A stretch of 34,137 bases of DNA, from NCBI GenBank assembly GCA_903887235.1, contig CAISOX010000123.1:1-34137 (forward strand). Reading direction: 5' to 3'. The position numbers were made by a program, and so were the translations under genes. Of the stretch, positions 33,900 through 34,137 are shown in pieces; position 1 is the first letter of the stretch, and every line of letters starts with the position of its first letter. The DNA comes from an uncultured Alphaproteobacteria bacterium. GTDB lineage: Bacteria; Pseudomonadota; Alphaproteobacteria; Rickettsiales; Midichloriaceae. Below the pieces are notes generated by a model. It was not told the origin of the DNA and did no database searches. It saw nothing but the letters and a program-made list of their open reading frames with translations.

Positions 33900-34031
33900 A
33901 TGATAAGGCTAAGTTATAAGAAAACTATTGCCGTTATATATACAATAACACTTTTCCTAGATAGATTAGATCTAACTATAGTAAACGTTACATTACCTAC
34001 TGTAAATAGGCATGCAATACTGCACCAGTAA
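33900..34031 (+). pseudogene. Truncated MFS (EmrB-like) transporter fragment
   Basis: A 43-codon frame from ATG at 33900 encodes the first membrane helix of an MFS transporter: AVIYTITLFLDRLDLTIVNV and then TLPTVNRHAIL. FLDRLDLTIVNVTLPTV matches the helix 1 motif of drug-export DHA2 proteins (usual form F-x-LD-x-TIVNVALP). The frame ends in a stop after ILHQ, where an inverted-repeat-bearing stretch begins. A full transporter would need about 400 more codons, so this is a remnant unless the gene resumes beyond the window. Confidence 0.6.
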
Positions 34032-34123
34032 GTGCTTATAAAAAAAGAAAATAGGCACGGAAAAGTGCACCACTATATTAGTTGTAAATAACTAAATATA
34101 GGTGCCAAATTGTATAGGGTGCA
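34021..34123. repeat. Possible MITE-like or insertion-end repeat at the right edge
   Basis: About 100 bases bounded by TGCACC (34021-34026) and GGTGCA (34118-34123). Inside, GCACC...TATAT...TAGTT at 34067-34083 pairs with AACTA...ATATA...GGTGC ending at 34105, a long bulged hairpin. It abuts the end of the MFS fragment. The window ends 14 bases later, so whether it is a full element is not visible. Confidence 0.35.
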
Positions 34124-34137
34124 AATGTACGAAGAAA

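Noticed and set aside
1-34137. tRNA, rRNA genes or CRISPR arrays
   Set aside because: The intergenic gaps show no tRNA-like TPsiC sequences, rRNA-like stretches or regularly spaced repeats; only two-copy or simple repeats were found.

Overview
This window is a stretch of chromosome from an AT-rich (roughly 30% G+C by eye) alphaproteobacterium, most likely an obligate intracellular member of the Rickettsiales or a similar endosymbiont lineage. Evidence for Alphaproteobacteria: a coiled-coil gene directly upstream of zapA (ZauP-zapA pair), a DUF721/DciA gene followed by a thioredoxin-fold DsbA gene, an alphaproteobacterial-type NAD malate dehydrogenase, UvrA with the CPVS variant of the first zinc module, and a grpE upstream region resembling the alphaproteobacterial RpoH consensus. 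Evidence for a host-associated lifestyle is indirect: strong AT bias, decayed mobile-element and transporter remnants, and two long orphan proteins that look like candidate effectors. The genus cannot be fixed from sequence reading alone.

Layout. 1-1.3 kb: an orphan 292-residue coiled-coil-like protein on the minus strand. 1.3-3.1 kb: esterase and ftsW. 3.1-11.9 kb, all minus strand: mfd, birA, clpB and an EptA-type phosphoethanolamine transferase. 12-14.5 kb: a DAACS-family symporter, then a cold-shock protein, HU and a ferritin-like protein. 14.9-18.05 kb: acpP-fabF, followed by two tandem class D beta-lactamase genes with clearly higher G+C than their surroundings. 18.1-22.6 kb: grpE (minus), then mdh and uvrA. 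22.7-24.4 kb: an unrecognised 574-residue protein with motifs resembling the catalytic core of PI3/4-kinase or HipA-like kinases. 24.5-26.7 kb: tolC and sppA, translationally coupled. 26.7-27.1 kb: an IS30-family transposase remnant beside a run of nine C. 27.1-29.7 kb: feoA-feoB with a Fur-box-like operator. 29.8-33.9 kb: a TatB-like gene (minus), then zauP-zapA, rpsD, rpsT, dciA-like, dsbA and crcB. The right edge carries a truncated MFS (EmrB-like) gene fragment running into inverted-repeat sequence.

Functional themes. Most genes are housekeeping: division (ftsW, zapA, zauP), DNA repair (mfd, uvrA), protein quality control (clpB, grpE, sppA, dsbA), fatty-acid synthesis (acpP, fabF), ribosome (rpsD, rpsT) and iron handling (feoAB, ferritin-like). 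The accessory layer is an envelope and antimicrobial-defence set (EptA family, two class D beta-lactamases, TolC, an MFS remnant, a fluoride exporter) plus the two orphans. The strongest candidate for something undescribed is the 574-residue kinase-like protein. The tandem beta-lactamases are the clearest sign of horizontal transfer.
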